64,000 nt of DNA from assembly GCA_027625915.1 (NCBI GenBank), contig JANTQA010000047.1, positions 8,680,001-8,744,000 on the forward strand, in the 5' to 3' direction. The stretch is from Anaeramoeba flamelloides (lineage: Eukaryota > Metamonada > Anaeramoebidae). Positions 1 to 11,646 of this stretch are shown in pieces. The notes beneath the pieces were generated by a model. The model did not search any database. It saw nothing but the letters and a program-made list of their open reading frames with translations, and had not been told where the DNA came from. Position 1 is the stretch's first letter; each line of letters begins with the position of its first letter. The translations under genes were made by a program, and so were the position numbers.

Positions 1-257
1 AATACAATCTCACTCAAGTATTCGAACCATGTTTAGCACAGTCTTGTCTGATTTTTAGAAAGGGGTGTTTTTCAAATATTTGAATTTCTTCCCAACAATG
101 TTTTTTGGTTTGCCACATTAAAAATAATTGTATTGATCTTTAAAGGGTATTTCTTGATACAATTTTGTAGCACTTTTACTTTGTAGTTGTAGTTGATTTG
201 TAACTTGATTTTTTAACTTTCTTCGATTGTTAATTTTTACTCTTTTTAATTTGTCAA
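1..257. other. AT-rich spacer, nothing recognised
   Basis: Short T-rich spacer without an ORF, tRNA-like fold or clear repeat. It ends where a TA-flanked element begins. Confidence 0.6.
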
Positions 258-727
258 TACTGTAGTCAAAATAAAGCGTGTAAAAAAATTTAATCCAAGT
301 TTCAAAACAAAAAGTGTGTTTTTTTGTAAAGAATACCTATACGTCTTCCAGTCAGATAAACCAATAATAAACCCTAAATAAATATGGAATTTATTTACAA
401 AAGTTCTATTATTTAAAAAGAAAATTCTTAAAATGATAGATCAAATTATAAAATGTTATCTCAAAAAATAGAGTTAATTTTACAGAAAATTTCTTATCAA
501 AAAAAAACAAACAATTTCAAAAAAATTGAAAAAATTTCAACTAATTGCAACCCTAATTTAAATTTTACTTAAAATATCTAGACCTTTACTTTCAAAATTG
601 ATTTGAACTTAGGTATACTATTTGGTAGTAAAAGGATGTTGCCTTGTTACAAGAAGAAAAAGAAGCAGGGATTATATTTTGAAACTGGGATTATAGTCGT
701 TGTGCACAAATTTTTTTGAAAACTACA
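258..727 (+). mobile_element. TA-flanked MITE, Tc1/mariner-like family A, copy 1
   Basis: The left end reads TACTGTAGTCAAAATAAAGC. The body matches the copy at 3869-4352 along its whole length, sharing for example the ACCCTAAA and TTGCCTTGTTACAAGAA blocks. The right end is a decayed inverted copy of the left end. No coding capacity is seen. Length (about 470 bp), TA at the termini and internal relation to the longer copy at 11647-13130 point to a deletion derivative of a Tc1/mariner-type DNA transposon. The right boundary is approximate. Confidence 0.75.
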
Positions 728-956
728 ATTTTAAATAGCAATCAATAACCCTCAAATCAAGCGTTTATTAACTTGCAGCCCGATATATTAGTCTTACACT
801 CTTCAATTCAGATAACGGAAAAAAAAAAAAAATTGACTTTAAAATGCCATTTTGAACCACTATTAAAAACCATACAGAACAAGATGGATCAGATAAGAAC
901 CAAATCAACAATTTACACCTTTTTGTAATTGAAAGAAATCTATTTAATTATAATAT

Positions 957-1805
957 TTAAGGGTGGAGTCATTAAGATGGAAAAAAAAATTGAAATAGAG
1001 AAAAAAAAAAGTATTTTGTAATTATTATAGGTACCTAAAACTAATTATAAGCTCATTGGAATGTGTTGAAATCAATCTCCAAAAATCAACAATCAAAAAA
1101 GAGGAGATTTTTAGAAAAAAGTGATCAAGAGGACTACCCAATTTACTATTTTAAATCAATGTTAATTATGATTTGGAATATACTGTGTCTGTTTCTAAGT
1201 GCGATTATTTGGCTCTTTTAGTGATCTCTATTTTTTTTTTTTATTATTTTCCGTTTTCAAATTAGCCATTTTTAACAAAAAATCTTTCAAAATAATATTA
1301 CTTTGTCAAACATAGAGAGTTACAAAATAACCACATATTAGATTAAATTGAACTGGATTGAGTTTGTAATCAAGGAAAATAGGTTTTTTCAAATAGAAGA
1401 AATTGAAGTATTTGGTTATATCAACTATAACTGGATGACTTTTTTTTCGATTGATAATTAATAGAGGCGATTCAACAAACTTATTTTCTATTTACATCAA
1501 TACCTAAAACTTTATTAAGATTTTATATCCCAGCTATACTGTATGTAATATTATAAAATACATATTTACTTCTCTTTAACAAATGAAAGAACCAATATTA
1601 TTATACAACAAATACATGAAATAAAGTATATTTTTTTATTATTATTTATTTAGTTTTATTTTTTTTTTTTTTTTTTTGGATTTTAAATCCTGTTTTATTT
1701 TTATTTTGTTTTTTAAATGTTAATAAACCAAAGATGCACAATTAACAATAAACTTTGGCGTGATGGACTACCAAACCAAAACACAGCAAGCGAATCGACC
1801 CTTAA
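957..1805. mobile_element. TTAA-bounded element, family B, copy 1
   Basis: Bounded by TTAAGGGTGGAGTC on the left and CGACCCTTAA on the right, so the ends are short imperfect inverted repeats starting at TTAA. The interior shares blocks with 18593-19557 and 60348-61048, including a GGTACCTAA block, the text around CTCCAAAAATCAACAA and a stretch near AAAATAACCACA. No ORF is present. TTAA at both ends is the target duplication used by piggyBac-type elements, but the inner bases (GGG) are not the usual piggyBac start, so the superfamily is left open. Confidence 0.65.
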
Positions 1806-3079
1806 ATCAAAATTTATTTTTAGAAAAGTTAGTACAAGAATAAAACATAATTTTCCCAATTAAAAAATATATTAACACTTTTACTAGTTTAAATAAAAAA
1901 ACAATCTTCAATTAACTACCAACTATTTTAAAATGTTTATAAATAAGGAATAGTTATTTTCAAGAAATATGATGATACTTAGATGGTAATTTCATAGAAA
2001 AACATATTTAATGATTTTATTTGAAATATTAAGTAATAGTTAAGTCAAAATCGACATTAAAAAATTGAAATATTTTTAAATGAAATTTTATTATTTTATT
2101 ATTGGAATTTCTTAAAGTAATATTTTATGATAAAGAAAAGTTTTTTCAGTATAAAAAAGAGAAAATGCTCAGAAAACCACTCTTAAATGGTGTTTTAACC
2201 GTTTTTATTTTTTTTTTTAATCTGAGAAAATAAATAAAATATTTTTATTGAAATGGTGATATTTATAACAAACCCAGATATAAAAATATTTTGCCCATCA
2301 TCGAAAGAAAGAGTCAAAGACCCGAGTTGTTATAAGTTGAAATTGGAGGATCTTCAATATATTAAAAATAATAAAAACACTTCTTTTAACTTTAGTTATT
2401 CTTTATAGACAATCAAAGATCGGCTAAATTTAGAATTTTTAATAAAATTTTTACAAGTAATTACATCAACTACAATGATATTTTTATCGATAATAAAATT
2501 TTTTTTATGAGAATTTATTTCCTCATCACTTTTAAACTTGCAAAATATATTGTATATTTTAACTACCTTAAATTAAAAAAAACTAATTTTTTTGAAGTAA
2601 ATAATAACTTTTTTGTTTTGATCGAGAGAATATTCATATTTATTCCTTTCTTTACCCCCCCTTTTTTTTTTTTTTTTATTTATTTTATTTTATTTTAATT
2701 TTTAGATATATTACAAACAATCCAGCCAGTCAAATGAATAAAATAAATAAAAAATTTAAAAAATTCAAGAATTCTCTAAATCGCTAGAATATTTTTTAAG
2801 TATGATCTAATTTTCAGAAATATCCAATAAATACAACTAGAAAAATTGTTATTTTAGATCATTTGGGTTTATTTTTTTTTTTAAAAAAGGTACCTATTTA
2901 CTTTTTCGTTGGAGATTGCATTGGCAAAAAAAAAATACTATTTTTTTCAAAATTTCAGTAATTTTAGCAACACTCGAGAGTAACAGAATACCAATTATTA
3001 CTCACAGACCATAGAATTTTTAACAGTTTTGATAATATTTCTATGGGATTTTTATTTCCCCTGGGAATTCTGGAGTCAT
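1806..3079. other. AT-rich spacer, no gene seen
   Basis: Long T and A runs. The small ORF near 2.5-2.7 kb is a run of Phe and Ile codons from T-rich DNA and has no coding character. Nothing else was recognised. Confidence 0.5.
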
Positions 3080-3300
3080 GTCACCAAGTTCAGTAGAGTT
3101 CTGTCAAGTGCCTAGGTTTTCCAGAATTCTTAAGAATAGAGTAAAATCAAAGATTTAACTTCATTCTCTTGAATCATGCAAAACCTAACGGCGGTTTTCT
3201 TGAGGTTTTCTATTTTATTTATAAAATCTTGCGATTTTTCAGATAAACAGAAAACTCAAGAAAAATTAAAGGCGCTTTTTTTTTTTAATTTAAGAAATTC
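3080..3300. repeat. Fragment of family C repeat with a hairpin
   Basis: Shares the GTGCCTAGGTTTTCCAGAAT-type block and the CTTGAGGTTTTCTATTTTAT arm with the copies at 6.8-7.7 and 43.4-45.2 kb. The sequence around 3200-3275 can fold back on itself with a 4-base loop, as in the copy at 45066-45134. It is only a partial copy. Confidence 0.55.
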
Positions 3301-3868
3301 AAAGAAAATTTCAATTATTTTCTTTTAATTTTAAAATATCAAAAAAAGCTTAAGGTTGTTTTCCAATATTCTAAAGAGTTGAGTAAAAACAATGATGTTA
3401 CTCTATTCTATTAACTTAACGACACTTCCAACTTGTAGAATTCAACAACTCTTTATATGTATATTAATACATTTCTTTTTTTATAATAATTAAATCCTTT
3501 GACTTCAAATTGAGTTTATTCTATATCTGTTAGTTCAAAAAAAAAAAAAAAAAATTATTAAAAATCTTGAAATAAAACCAAAAAATAAATTAAAATTTTC
3601 GATAGAAAGCTCTAAAAACACATTGTTTCAAAATATCTTTCAATCTATTAAGCTTCTACTCTTAAATTAGAATTATGGAAAAAATAATAATAAAATGCCC
3701 AAAACTGCGTTTTTGAACTAATATTTAAACCCAAACAAAATCGATGATTGATCAGCAAAGATCCAAAATAACCTGACACTACACCTCATATAAGATAATC
3801 TTTTTTCCATTTTCAGGGATTATAATCAATAAATCAGAGAAAATTTCACTTGATTTCCGTTTTTACAA

Positions 3869-4352
3869 TACTGTAGTCAAAATAAAGCGTGCAAAAAAAT
3901 ATAATGTGTGTTTCAAAATAAAAAGCGTGTTTTTTTGTTATAGTTGACCTATACATTAACCAATCAAAGAAACCAATAATATACCCTAAAAAAATATGGT
4001 ATTGGTTTCTTAAAGTTCTATTATTTAAAAAGAAATTCTAAAAATGAAGCATCAAAGTGCAAAATTTATCTCAAAAAATAGAGTAAAGTTTTTAAAGAAA
4101 ATATTAATCATCAAAAAAAACAAAAAAATTCAAAAAAATTGAGAATATTATGGAAAATTGTCAACTATTCGCATGAATAATTTAAATTTTACTAAAAATA
4201 ACCAGACCTTTACTTTCAAAATTGATTTGAACCTGGGTATACTATTTGTTAGTAGATTGGATGTTGCCTTGTTACAAGAATAAAAAAAAGCACGGACAAT
4301 ATTTTGAAACACCGATTATAGTCGTTTTGCACGCTTTATTTTGATCACAGTA
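3869..4352 (+). mobile_element. TA-flanked MITE, Tc1/mariner-like family A, copy 2
   Basis: Best-preserved copy of the family, 484 bp. The left end TACTGTAGTCAAAATAAAGC and the right end GCTTTATTTTGATCACAGTA are inverted repeats with two mismatches, continuing inward as GTGCA. TA stands at each extremity, the target-site duplication known for Tc1/mariner elements. No ORF is present. An inverted copy lies at 32521-33002. Confidence 0.85.
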
Positions 4353-4796
4353 CTTCAAATATTTGTTTCAATTTCGAATTCTCAGTTTGAGATCATAAAA
4401 CAAACAGCAAACACTAAAATCATAAATTTCTCTCTTTTTCAACAAGTCTGTATTTGTAAAAGGAATATGAAAATGAAGTGAACATTTTATCCCACTTCAA
4501 TTTCAAATCCATTAAAGATGAAGATCTGCATGATTTAAAAAAGAAAAACTATTAAAAGAATTAAGAGTATCCAAAGAGTTATTGTAAAGCACAACACTGA
4601 ATGGAAAGAATTCAACCTAGAGTTAAGATTAAAAATAACATAAAAATTTGAAAGAAAAAAAAAAAAGAAATAAATTGTTTATTATCAATACAATGCAAAA
4701 GTATTTTTAAACGAATAATTCAGAAACAAATACTTCCATTGGTTCGTTTGGTTGGTTAAAAAATATTGTGATCATTGAAGAAGAAGAGAGTTTTCT

Positions 4797-4946
4797 TTAA
4801 AATTTAATTGACGTCCATACCTGGAGATTAACAAAGAAGAAAAGTGCCAAGCAAACATAAAAGATTAAAAAAAATAATAGAACTTGCATCACTTGATTCA
4901 TAGTACCACCCATAATTGTAAATTTACCGTCTATTTGTTTACACAT
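4797..4946 (-). CDS. Possible 49-aa single-pass membrane microprotein
   Basis: ATG at 4946 and TAA at 4797-4799 give 49 residues. A polar N-terminus (MCKQIDGKFTIMGGTMNQ) is followed by an uninterrupted hydrophobic stretch at about residues 20-41 and a short tail ending WTSIKF. The region is richer in G and C and has more varied codons than its surroundings, which is why it is called. The tail contains CAG/GTATGG, a good splice-donor context, so this may be one exon of a longer gene. The family is not recognised; a small ER or mitochondrial membrane subunit is one possibility. The call rests on composition and the clean ATG-to-stop reading only. Confidence 0.4.
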   Translation of the reverse strand: MCKQIDGKFTIMGGTMNQVMQVLLFFLIFYVCLALFFFVNLQVWTSIKF

Positions 4947-6129
4947 TGCGAATATAATCTATTAATAATATCCAAAGTACCAAATATTAGAAAATGAAGG
5001 AAAGTTTAAAAAATAAAATTTTCTAAAAAGCATACTCTCTTAAATCCCCTAAAATCAACTCTTTTTTTGATAAAGAAAATTTCTGTACTTACAATTATTC
5101 CCTTAAACAGTTGTCAATTGAAAGAAGCACAATAAAGTTCTTTCAAAGTAAAAAGTTCCAAATTGTTTACTATTTTCGAAAAATGGTAAGTTCAAAAACA
5201 ACTTAAAATTTAGTTATTCGTATTTCCTTTTCTTCAAGATTTGAAAATGACCTTGAATAAAGATAAACTAATAATTTTTTTGGTTTTAATACAAAAAAAA
5301 TTTGTTTATTTTATTGATTTTAAAAATACATTGTTAGGAATTAATAATAAACTTTGGTTGTCGGATCAGAAAAAAAGGTAACAAACACCCAAAAGTGTTT
5401 TTTCTTTTTTTGAATTTATCAGCATTTTTATTTTCCCCTGAAACTAAACACAAAAATTTAGAAACAAGATCTTAAAATCATTTTTTTTGCTTCATAATAC
5501 AAACCAAATTATTTGAATTATACAGTGGTGAGATTTGTATATTAAAAAAGCACGGAAACGAAAAGTGTAATTTTTTGATCAAGTTTCCAAAATTAAACTT
5601 TTGCTGGTGTGTAATAAAGAGTCCATTAATTTGAAAATAATCAATTTATAGTTGATGAAAATTAAAATGAAATTTCCTCTTATTGCTGTTATTTTCAGAT
5701 TAATAAATGAAAATTTTAATTTCAATTTCCAAAATGAATAGTAATTATTACTACTATAACCAAATTAATAGAGTAAAAATTTTGTCTTAGAGCTCACGGA
5801 GTAAGTTTAATTTATTGTCTAAAAAATCGTTTCTTAACAAATGTAGTTAAGATCTCTGGTTTTACTTTTACTTATAAACCAGAAAAATTTTTTTATAAAG
5901 TGAAAGAAAAATTTTCATTTTTTATTTGGAAAATAATAGTTTTACCTAAAATTAATATTTAATAATTTTATAATAATTTTGTTACTCACCAAGAAAAAAT
6001 TTTAACTCACTTACAAAAGATAGTTTTGTTTTCAGATTGTATTATTTTGTTAGAGTAAAAATATAAAAAGAATTGAAAAAATCCTTTAACTGAAAATAAG
6101 TCTGGAAATCGTTATAACTTGTTAACGAA
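4947..6129. other. AT-rich spacer, nothing recognised
   Basis: No ORF of coding character, RNA gene or clear repeat was seen. Confidence 0.45.
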
Positions 6130-6770
6130 TCCCACTTTATCAATGAGAAGACTATTACGAAAGTAGGTTATTATTGAATGCAAAATAAATTATATGACTA
6201 TTGTTCAAATGTCTTTAAAAAATCAATTATTAAAGTTTTACTATTTGTTTGATAGAATCAATTAAAAATGAAACTTGTATTAGTAAAAAAACTCAAGAAT
6301 TTTGAAGAATAATTTAGATTTTGTAACAATTTTAATGACTGAATTATCAATATTCAGACTCCAAAGTTACAAAATATCCTTCTTAAATTGGACACAAAAA
6401 GTAGATTAGTTGTCTAAAATTTACTTTTTTTAAAAGATGAAATAAATTACCAGTAGAATATTTTGATATAATTAGTTCTGAAATCTTTGAAAGTTATTGG
6501 TGTATCAACTAACCGTCTAAAAAGGAAACAAAGCTAATCTTTCTTTGATTTTTTAGTTTAATCATTTTTGAGATTGACTTGTAATAATTGTTAATATAGT
6601 TATTCTGCGAGTTTTTTTATAACTTATTGAATAATGGAATACTTATTATTTTGATTTTCTAATTTTTAATTTGGAAAAGGGATTAAAAAAAAATAATTCA
6701 AAAAATGAAAATTTTTAATTGTGATCCTTAGTAAAAGATCTAATTTCAAATTCCATGTTAGAAAAAACTA
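6130..6770 (+). repeat. Family D repeat, copy 1
   Basis: Matches 14330-14990 through blocks such as CAAATGTCTTTAAAAAATC, GAATTATCAATATTCAGA and AAAAAGGAAACAAA in the same order. It is a diverged, non-coding interspersed repeat; its true ends were not found. A short related piece lies near 8380-8470. Confidence 0.6.
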
Positions 6771-6839
6771 CTCCATTATTTAAATTATCATTTCATCTCT
6801 TTTAATTGAGTTTATTAGTAATATAAGCAACATTCCAGT

Positions 6840-7690
6840 TCTTAACAATCGTATGACTGTTGTATTTATTGTTGCTAATAGTAAGGCAATTTTTAAAAGT
6901 TTCTCATCAAGAAAATAAGTGTTATTTTTGGGGTAAAAATTTCATAATAAATTTGACAATGATTCTTCTTTAAATTCGTCTTTTTGATATTTTTTTATAG
7001 ATAATAAATAATAGTTTTGAAAAAACACTTGTCATCTAAAAAAACCCAATTAGGTAAAAAAATAATTATGATAATTATTATAGTTTCCTAGGTTTTCCAG
7101 GATTCCAAAGAATCTAGCAAAATCAATGAATTATACTCGTTTCTATTAAATTCTAGAAAACCTAACAATAAGTGTCCGTCGAGTGCCTGCCTTTTCTAGA
7201 ATTCAATAGAATGGAGAAAAATCATAGATTTTACCCAATTCTTTTAGATCCTGAAAAAGTTAACAGCAGTTTTTTTTACTTTTTGGAATAAACTGAAAAT
7301 TTATTTAATTTTCACTTTATTTCAATAAATTTACAAAAAACCTTAAGAAAAATCAAAAAAAAAATATTTTTTTCCAATTTAAAAGAATACACAATTCTTT
7401 AATAGTACAAATAATTGGTTCCCTATTTGAAAGATATTCATCAAATTTAAAAATGCTTTTAAATTATTCTAAAATAACCTATTATCTGTGAATAATTATT
7501 TTTCAAATTTTTTAATATTAAAATTGAAAAAAAATTCTTCTTGGAAATTTGGATTTTTCAACTTAAATTGTTAAATATCTTTAATAATATTATTTGATAA
7601 AAGATATTTTATTAACCAATAGTGTTTTTTATAATTGATTAATTCAAAAGAGTAAAATTAGAAAATATTAATTATTTTTTTAAAAAAAAA
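6840..7690 (+). repeat. Family C repeat, long copy 1
   Basis: Co-linear with 43360-44260 over about 850 bp: the CTCATCAAGAAAA block, the ATAATAGTTTTGAAAA block, CCTAGGTTTTCCAGGATTC, then a diverged 3' half. No ORF is present. Identity is highest in the middle (7085-7160) and falls off on both sides, so it is older than the MITEs in this window. Confidence 0.6.
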
Positions 7691-8969
7691 TTATGATTGT
7701 GTATGGTTCTTTTCAAATTTATTTGTCAAATGAAATATTTCTGAAAAATCCCACTTAAATTTTTATGAATCCAATCCTGAAATACTGGAAAATATACAAA
7801 TTACTGGATTAATGATTTTTTTCAACTTAATAGTTTAAAAAAAAAACAGTTTGTATTTTTAATTTTATTTTTATAGAATTCAACTCCGAAAATAATTAAT
7901 AAATATTGATATTTCAAATCATTTTTATTATAATTCAGTTACAATATGATTATTAATTGATAATAAATACCAAAATACCCCCAATTTTCAAATGATAATC
8001 AAAAAAATACAACCCCTTTCAATAATTACACTTCTTAAAACTTGTAAAAGGGGAATAAAAGAACGATCCCCAATCGAAACCATTTTTTCTATTCTTGATA
8101 GATCATCTTTATTTATTTAACATTAATTTCCAATCTAGTAATTAAAAATTCTTACTAAGATATTTCAAAATTCTTTCAGATTATGAAAAATAAATCTTCA
8201 AAAAATTCGATTTTAACAAAATTAATAAAAAAAATTCACATAATATAAGATCTGGTGAGTTTATTTGAAAGTGTTTTCTTATAAAATAAAAATGTAGTAT
8301 TCTTTGTTTTAGAGAAATTTCTTTCAGAAATTATTGATATTGTAATTAAATAATTATTGTAATAACCAATTTTGAAATGATCCAGAATAATCATTAGTAA
8401 AAAAATAAAATAATTTATTGTGCAATTAAGATTTATAATATATTTTTTAAAGAATTTTTGAACTTATTTGAGCCACTTATATAATTTACAAACAATTTGA
8501 ATATACATTGATTATATAAAATGTATGGTCAAGCAAGTCCATTAATATTTGAATAATATCACATTGAAAAAAATACCATGAATAGAAAAAACCCTGTCAA
8601 GATTATTAATTGTGAATATAGGGAAAATTTTAGTGGAATTTATTTTATTTATAATCAAATAATTTTTGAAGAATCAACTTTCTAAAATTATAACTCAACC
8701 ACTTATTAGAATGGTGATTAATTAAATTACTGGTGTTCACTGATACTATATATTATAAAATAACAGGAAGAAAATTTTTATTCAGTTTTCTAAAAAAAAG
8801 GTTTTAAGATAGTTTAACATTTCAAATTTTTAATTATTAAAATCAGCTTAAATTATTAATTTACTTTCTTATAATTGGGGTTTTAATGGCCATTTTTAAT
8901 TCTTTGAGATTTTTTTTGTTAAGATGAATGGAAATTTTGTTCGTTTTATTATCAAATTAACAGTCTATC
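7691..8969. other. AT-rich spacer, only small repeat fragments
   Basis: No gene was recognised. A short family D fragment lies around 8380-8470. Confidence 0.45.
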
Positions 8970-9160
8970 CAGTCAATCAAAAAAAAAAAAACAGAATAAA
9001 CATTATCATATTCCAAACTCCTAGAAATTTCTTTAAAACTCTATGGTTTTCAGAAATAAGAATATCTACTTGGTTATCAAAGAATCAAATGAGTATTCTA
9101 ATTTTCTAGGAGTTTGGTATATGATAATTTTAATTCTGTTTTTTTTTAATTGATTGAGTA
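8970..9160. repeat. Foldback (inverted repeat, arms about 58 bp)
   Basis: The left arm (8970-9029) and right arm (9099-9158) are near reverse complements, with cores ATTCCAAACTCCTAGAAA and TTTCTAGGAGTTTGGTAT separated by about 70 bases. The short ORF that runs through it is a by-product of the repeat. The shape fits a small foldback or MITE-type element. Confidence 0.7.
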
Positions 9161-9313
9161 TTATTTTGAACAAATGCAATTTAATTCATTATCATTCAAA
9201 TTAGTATATAAACTACATTCAAATTTTTTAACACATTTAAAACTGTTAAAAAAATCACAATTCAACAATTTCATTGAAATCAGAAATAATTTTTATTTTT
9301 GAAAAAATTGTAA

Positions 9314-9690
9314 TACAGCCATTCCAACCCTACCATGAAATCTATGATAAATAGAAAATTCATTTTCGTATATCATACTTGACTTTTAATGACAGGATTT
9401 CATGGTTATATGATAGCCTTATACAAACCGTGAAATTTTATAATAGAACAAAAATTTCCAATAGAGAAAATATTCAAATTTGAATTTTTGAATATAAACC
9501 TTTCTATATGATCAATAATTTTTAAAAAAAATTTCAGGTTTTTGGTGGATCCTTAATTTCTAAAGACCTTAAAATAAAAAGGCAAGACCATTTTAAAGAA
9601 ACCAGCAAATTTGATCTTGGATCTTTCGAAGCTTTGTTTTGAATTTTTGAATTTGTTTCAAAAACAACTGGCTTTTTTTCTCAAGTTTTC
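9314..9690 (+). mobile_element. TA-flanked family E element, 3'-truncated copy
   Basis: Starts TACAGCCATTCCAACCCTAC and continues CATGAAATCT. It is nearly identical to 22778 onward for about 350 bp, including the ATGACAGGATTTCATGGTTA block, then diverges after AACAACTGGC. The right inverted end seen in the other copy is absent. Close identity implies recent spread. Confidence 0.75.
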
Positions 9691-9891
9691 TATTTTAAAA
9701 ATGTGAAGACTTTTTCAGAATTAAAACTTTTTTAAGTGTTACAGTTTTAATAAAGTGAAGTCCCAGATTTTAAATGTGGTTTAGAGGCTGGGGTGTGAAG
9801 AAAGCACTTTTTTTGAAAAAAATTTTCGCTTTATTTAAACAGAAAATTTTTTATAGTTTATAATCCTGACAAAATCATATAAAAAAAGTTA

Positions 9892-10086
9892 TTACTTTTT
9901 TAAAATAACTAAACTTGTGTTTAAATTGTTTTTTTTTACATTCTTGATTTTACAAAGTTTATTTGGAAAGATGATCTTTTTTGTTTCGTCTTCAAAAAGA
10001 AAAGATTTTTTAAAAATGTACAACTTCTCATGTCTATTTTTTTGGTTTGTTCTTTGATTAATTTCATCGATTTTCCTTAAACACAT
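9892..10086 (-). CDS. Small ORF or 3' exon, unknown function
   Basis: ATG at 10086 begins a 64-residue frame (MCLRKIDEINQRTNQ...) that is charged, Asn/Lys-rich and ends in TAA. It has mixed codons, unlike the T-runs around it. Just upstream on the minus strand is CTTTGGATCTAG, a plausible splice acceptor ending at 10089, so this may be a terminal exon of a gene whose earlier exons lie at 10.1-10.4 kb, where short coding-like stretches occur in more than one frame. No family was recognised. Confidence 0.35.
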   Translation of the reverse strand: MCLRKIDEINQRTNQKNRHEKLYIFKKSFLFEDETKKIIFPNKLCKIKNVKKNNLNTSLVILKK

Positions 10087-10449
10087 TTCTAGATCCAAAG
10101 ACACATTTATTAAAGCCAAAAATAGAATAAAAAAATATTCAAAAATTGAAAAATAAAAGATTCTACTCTGATTTACTTAGGTTTCGCTTTCCTTTTGGAA
10201 ATAGAGTAGTGAATGGTTTGGTTTCAAAGTTTCAATATCGCGTTACACGTAAAAAAATCATTTTTTCAGTAATTTTCTGATAATAATGGAAATTCTTCAA
10301 AATGGTAAAACGTACTTCCTTCCTTAAACTCGAACTTGTAAATCAGACATTTTGTAAATTAAAATAACTGATTTAAATCTTTCGATCCTTACTAAAACAA
10401 CTTTAATGAATTAACAGGTTAACCAAATAAAACCAATTCGATCAATGCA

Positions 10450-10759
10450 TTAGATAGAGTCTGTGGTTCTCTCAAATGCAACAAACCAGAAAATGAACGA
10501 ATCAAGCTCTCCATACATTTTTACTTTCAATAATGAATTTTTTATGGTAAAATTAACAAGAAAAAGTATTTTAACAGTTATTGTTGTTGAAGTTGGAGAC
10601 ATACAAACGTTTTGTGTTGATTCATCTTTCAACTTATTTCAAGCCAAAAAAAAATAAAATAAATATCCTTTTTACTTTGAATAAGTTATTCACTTTGAGA
10701 AGTTGAGTCTGTGTTCCGTTTCTTTGGGTTTGTGTGTAACCATTCTTGTGGTGAAACAT
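10450..10759 (-). CDS. Two-exon small protein of 88 aa, unknown
   Basis: Exon 1 (10759-10676) starts with ATG and encodes MFHHKNGYTQTQRNG... for 28 residues. It ends AAA/GTAAAAAG, a good donor. A 43-base intron ends ATAAG at 10633. Exon 2 (10632-10450) continues in the same phase with LKDESTQNVCMSPTS... and stops at 10450. Both halves have coding-like codons and the junction keeps frame, which supports the model. The open frame also extends upstream of the ATG, so the true start may be in an earlier exon. A 64-residue plus-strand ORF overlaps exon 2 and is the rival reading. No known family. Confidence 0.4.
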
Positions 10760-10981
10760 ATTTGAATAAAAAGCAAGAAGAAATGAAATTTTTTCAATCC
10801 ATCTTTCTTTGAACAAAAAAATGAAAGATCCTTCTTGTAAAAAGAAAAGTTCAATTGTTTGTTTGTTTGTGTGTGAATTTCGTAAAGTTTTTGAAGAGCA
10901 AAAATATAAAAAGAAAAAAGTTTAAATGAAAAGCAATGATAATTTTTTTTTGTTTTTTATTACGATTAATTGCTGGCTTGA

Positions 10982-11242
10982 TTATTGGTTTTTTTTTTTT
11001 TTTTGTATAATAGGTTTTCTAGGCTGTTGCTTTGCCAACAGCATTACACAACCAACAACTATAAAGATTATTATTACACCTATAAAGATTGCTAATTCGA
11101 GCCAAACCTTTTCACGTGGATCAATATTTTCTGTTTTGTTCAGTTTTTGTTCTTGTTCAAGGTCACCTTTTTCGTGTGTTATTTGTTCACTTGAGGTTAA
11201 GAAAAAAAGGACTGCGAGTTGAATCAATAAAAATTTATTCAT
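10982..11242 (-). CDS. Small type I membrane protein with signal peptide, 86 aa
   Basis: ATG at 11242. Residues 1-18 (MNKFLLIQLAVLFFLTSS) have the layout of a cleavable signal peptide: basic n-region, hydrophobic core, small polar end. A charged Glu/Lys/Gln segment follows at about 19-43. A hydrophobic membrane span (WLELAIFIGVIIIFIVVGCV) lies near 46-67, and a short basic cytoplasmic tail ends KKKKNQ. Predicted topology is therefore outside-in, single pass. An upstream TTG in frame was not chosen because the ATG sits exactly at the signal peptide. The family is not recognised. Confidence 0.6.
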   Translation of the reverse strand: MNKFLLIQLAVLFFLTSSEQITHEKGDLEQEQKLNKTENIDPREKVWLELAIFIGVIIIFIVVGCVMLLAKQQPRKPIIQKKKKNQ

Positions 11243-11646
11243 TGTGGTCAAAAAATTATGAAAAAGTAAAAAAAATGAAAATTCCTTTATGATAAATTGA
11301 CATATTAGTAAGTTTTATAACTAGCACATTCAAAAAAATATCAAAAAAATTTTTGGTTCACTTTCGAATTATGTTACTGTTATTTGAATAATAAATCGAA
11401 AAAAATTTTCACTTGATGATCCATATTTTTCTTTTTACTTAATTGAGTTTTCAAAAAAGTAGTTTATAATTTGTGTCTTTTATGGAAAAAACGAAAATGA
11501 AGAGGTAGTGAAAATTAAACCCTTTAATTATTCAAATAACAGTATATCTTTTAAAATTCGATATATCAACTTTCAAAAGACTTCTTTTCAAAGAGAATTT
11601 GCGAAAAAAAACTTTCTTTACCATTAATTTTACCTTTAGTAATTGT

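Noticed and set aside
2507-2698. 63-codon ORF
   Set aside because: Composed of Phe/Ile/Leu codons from T-runs; no coding character.
8924-9109. 61-codon ORF
   Set aside because: Runs through the foldback at 8970-9160 and exists only because of the repeat arms.
10463-10657. 64-codon plus-strand ORF
   Set aside because: Overlaps the minus-strand two-exon model, which has a splice junction in its favour; the plus-strand reading starts with a non-ATG codon.
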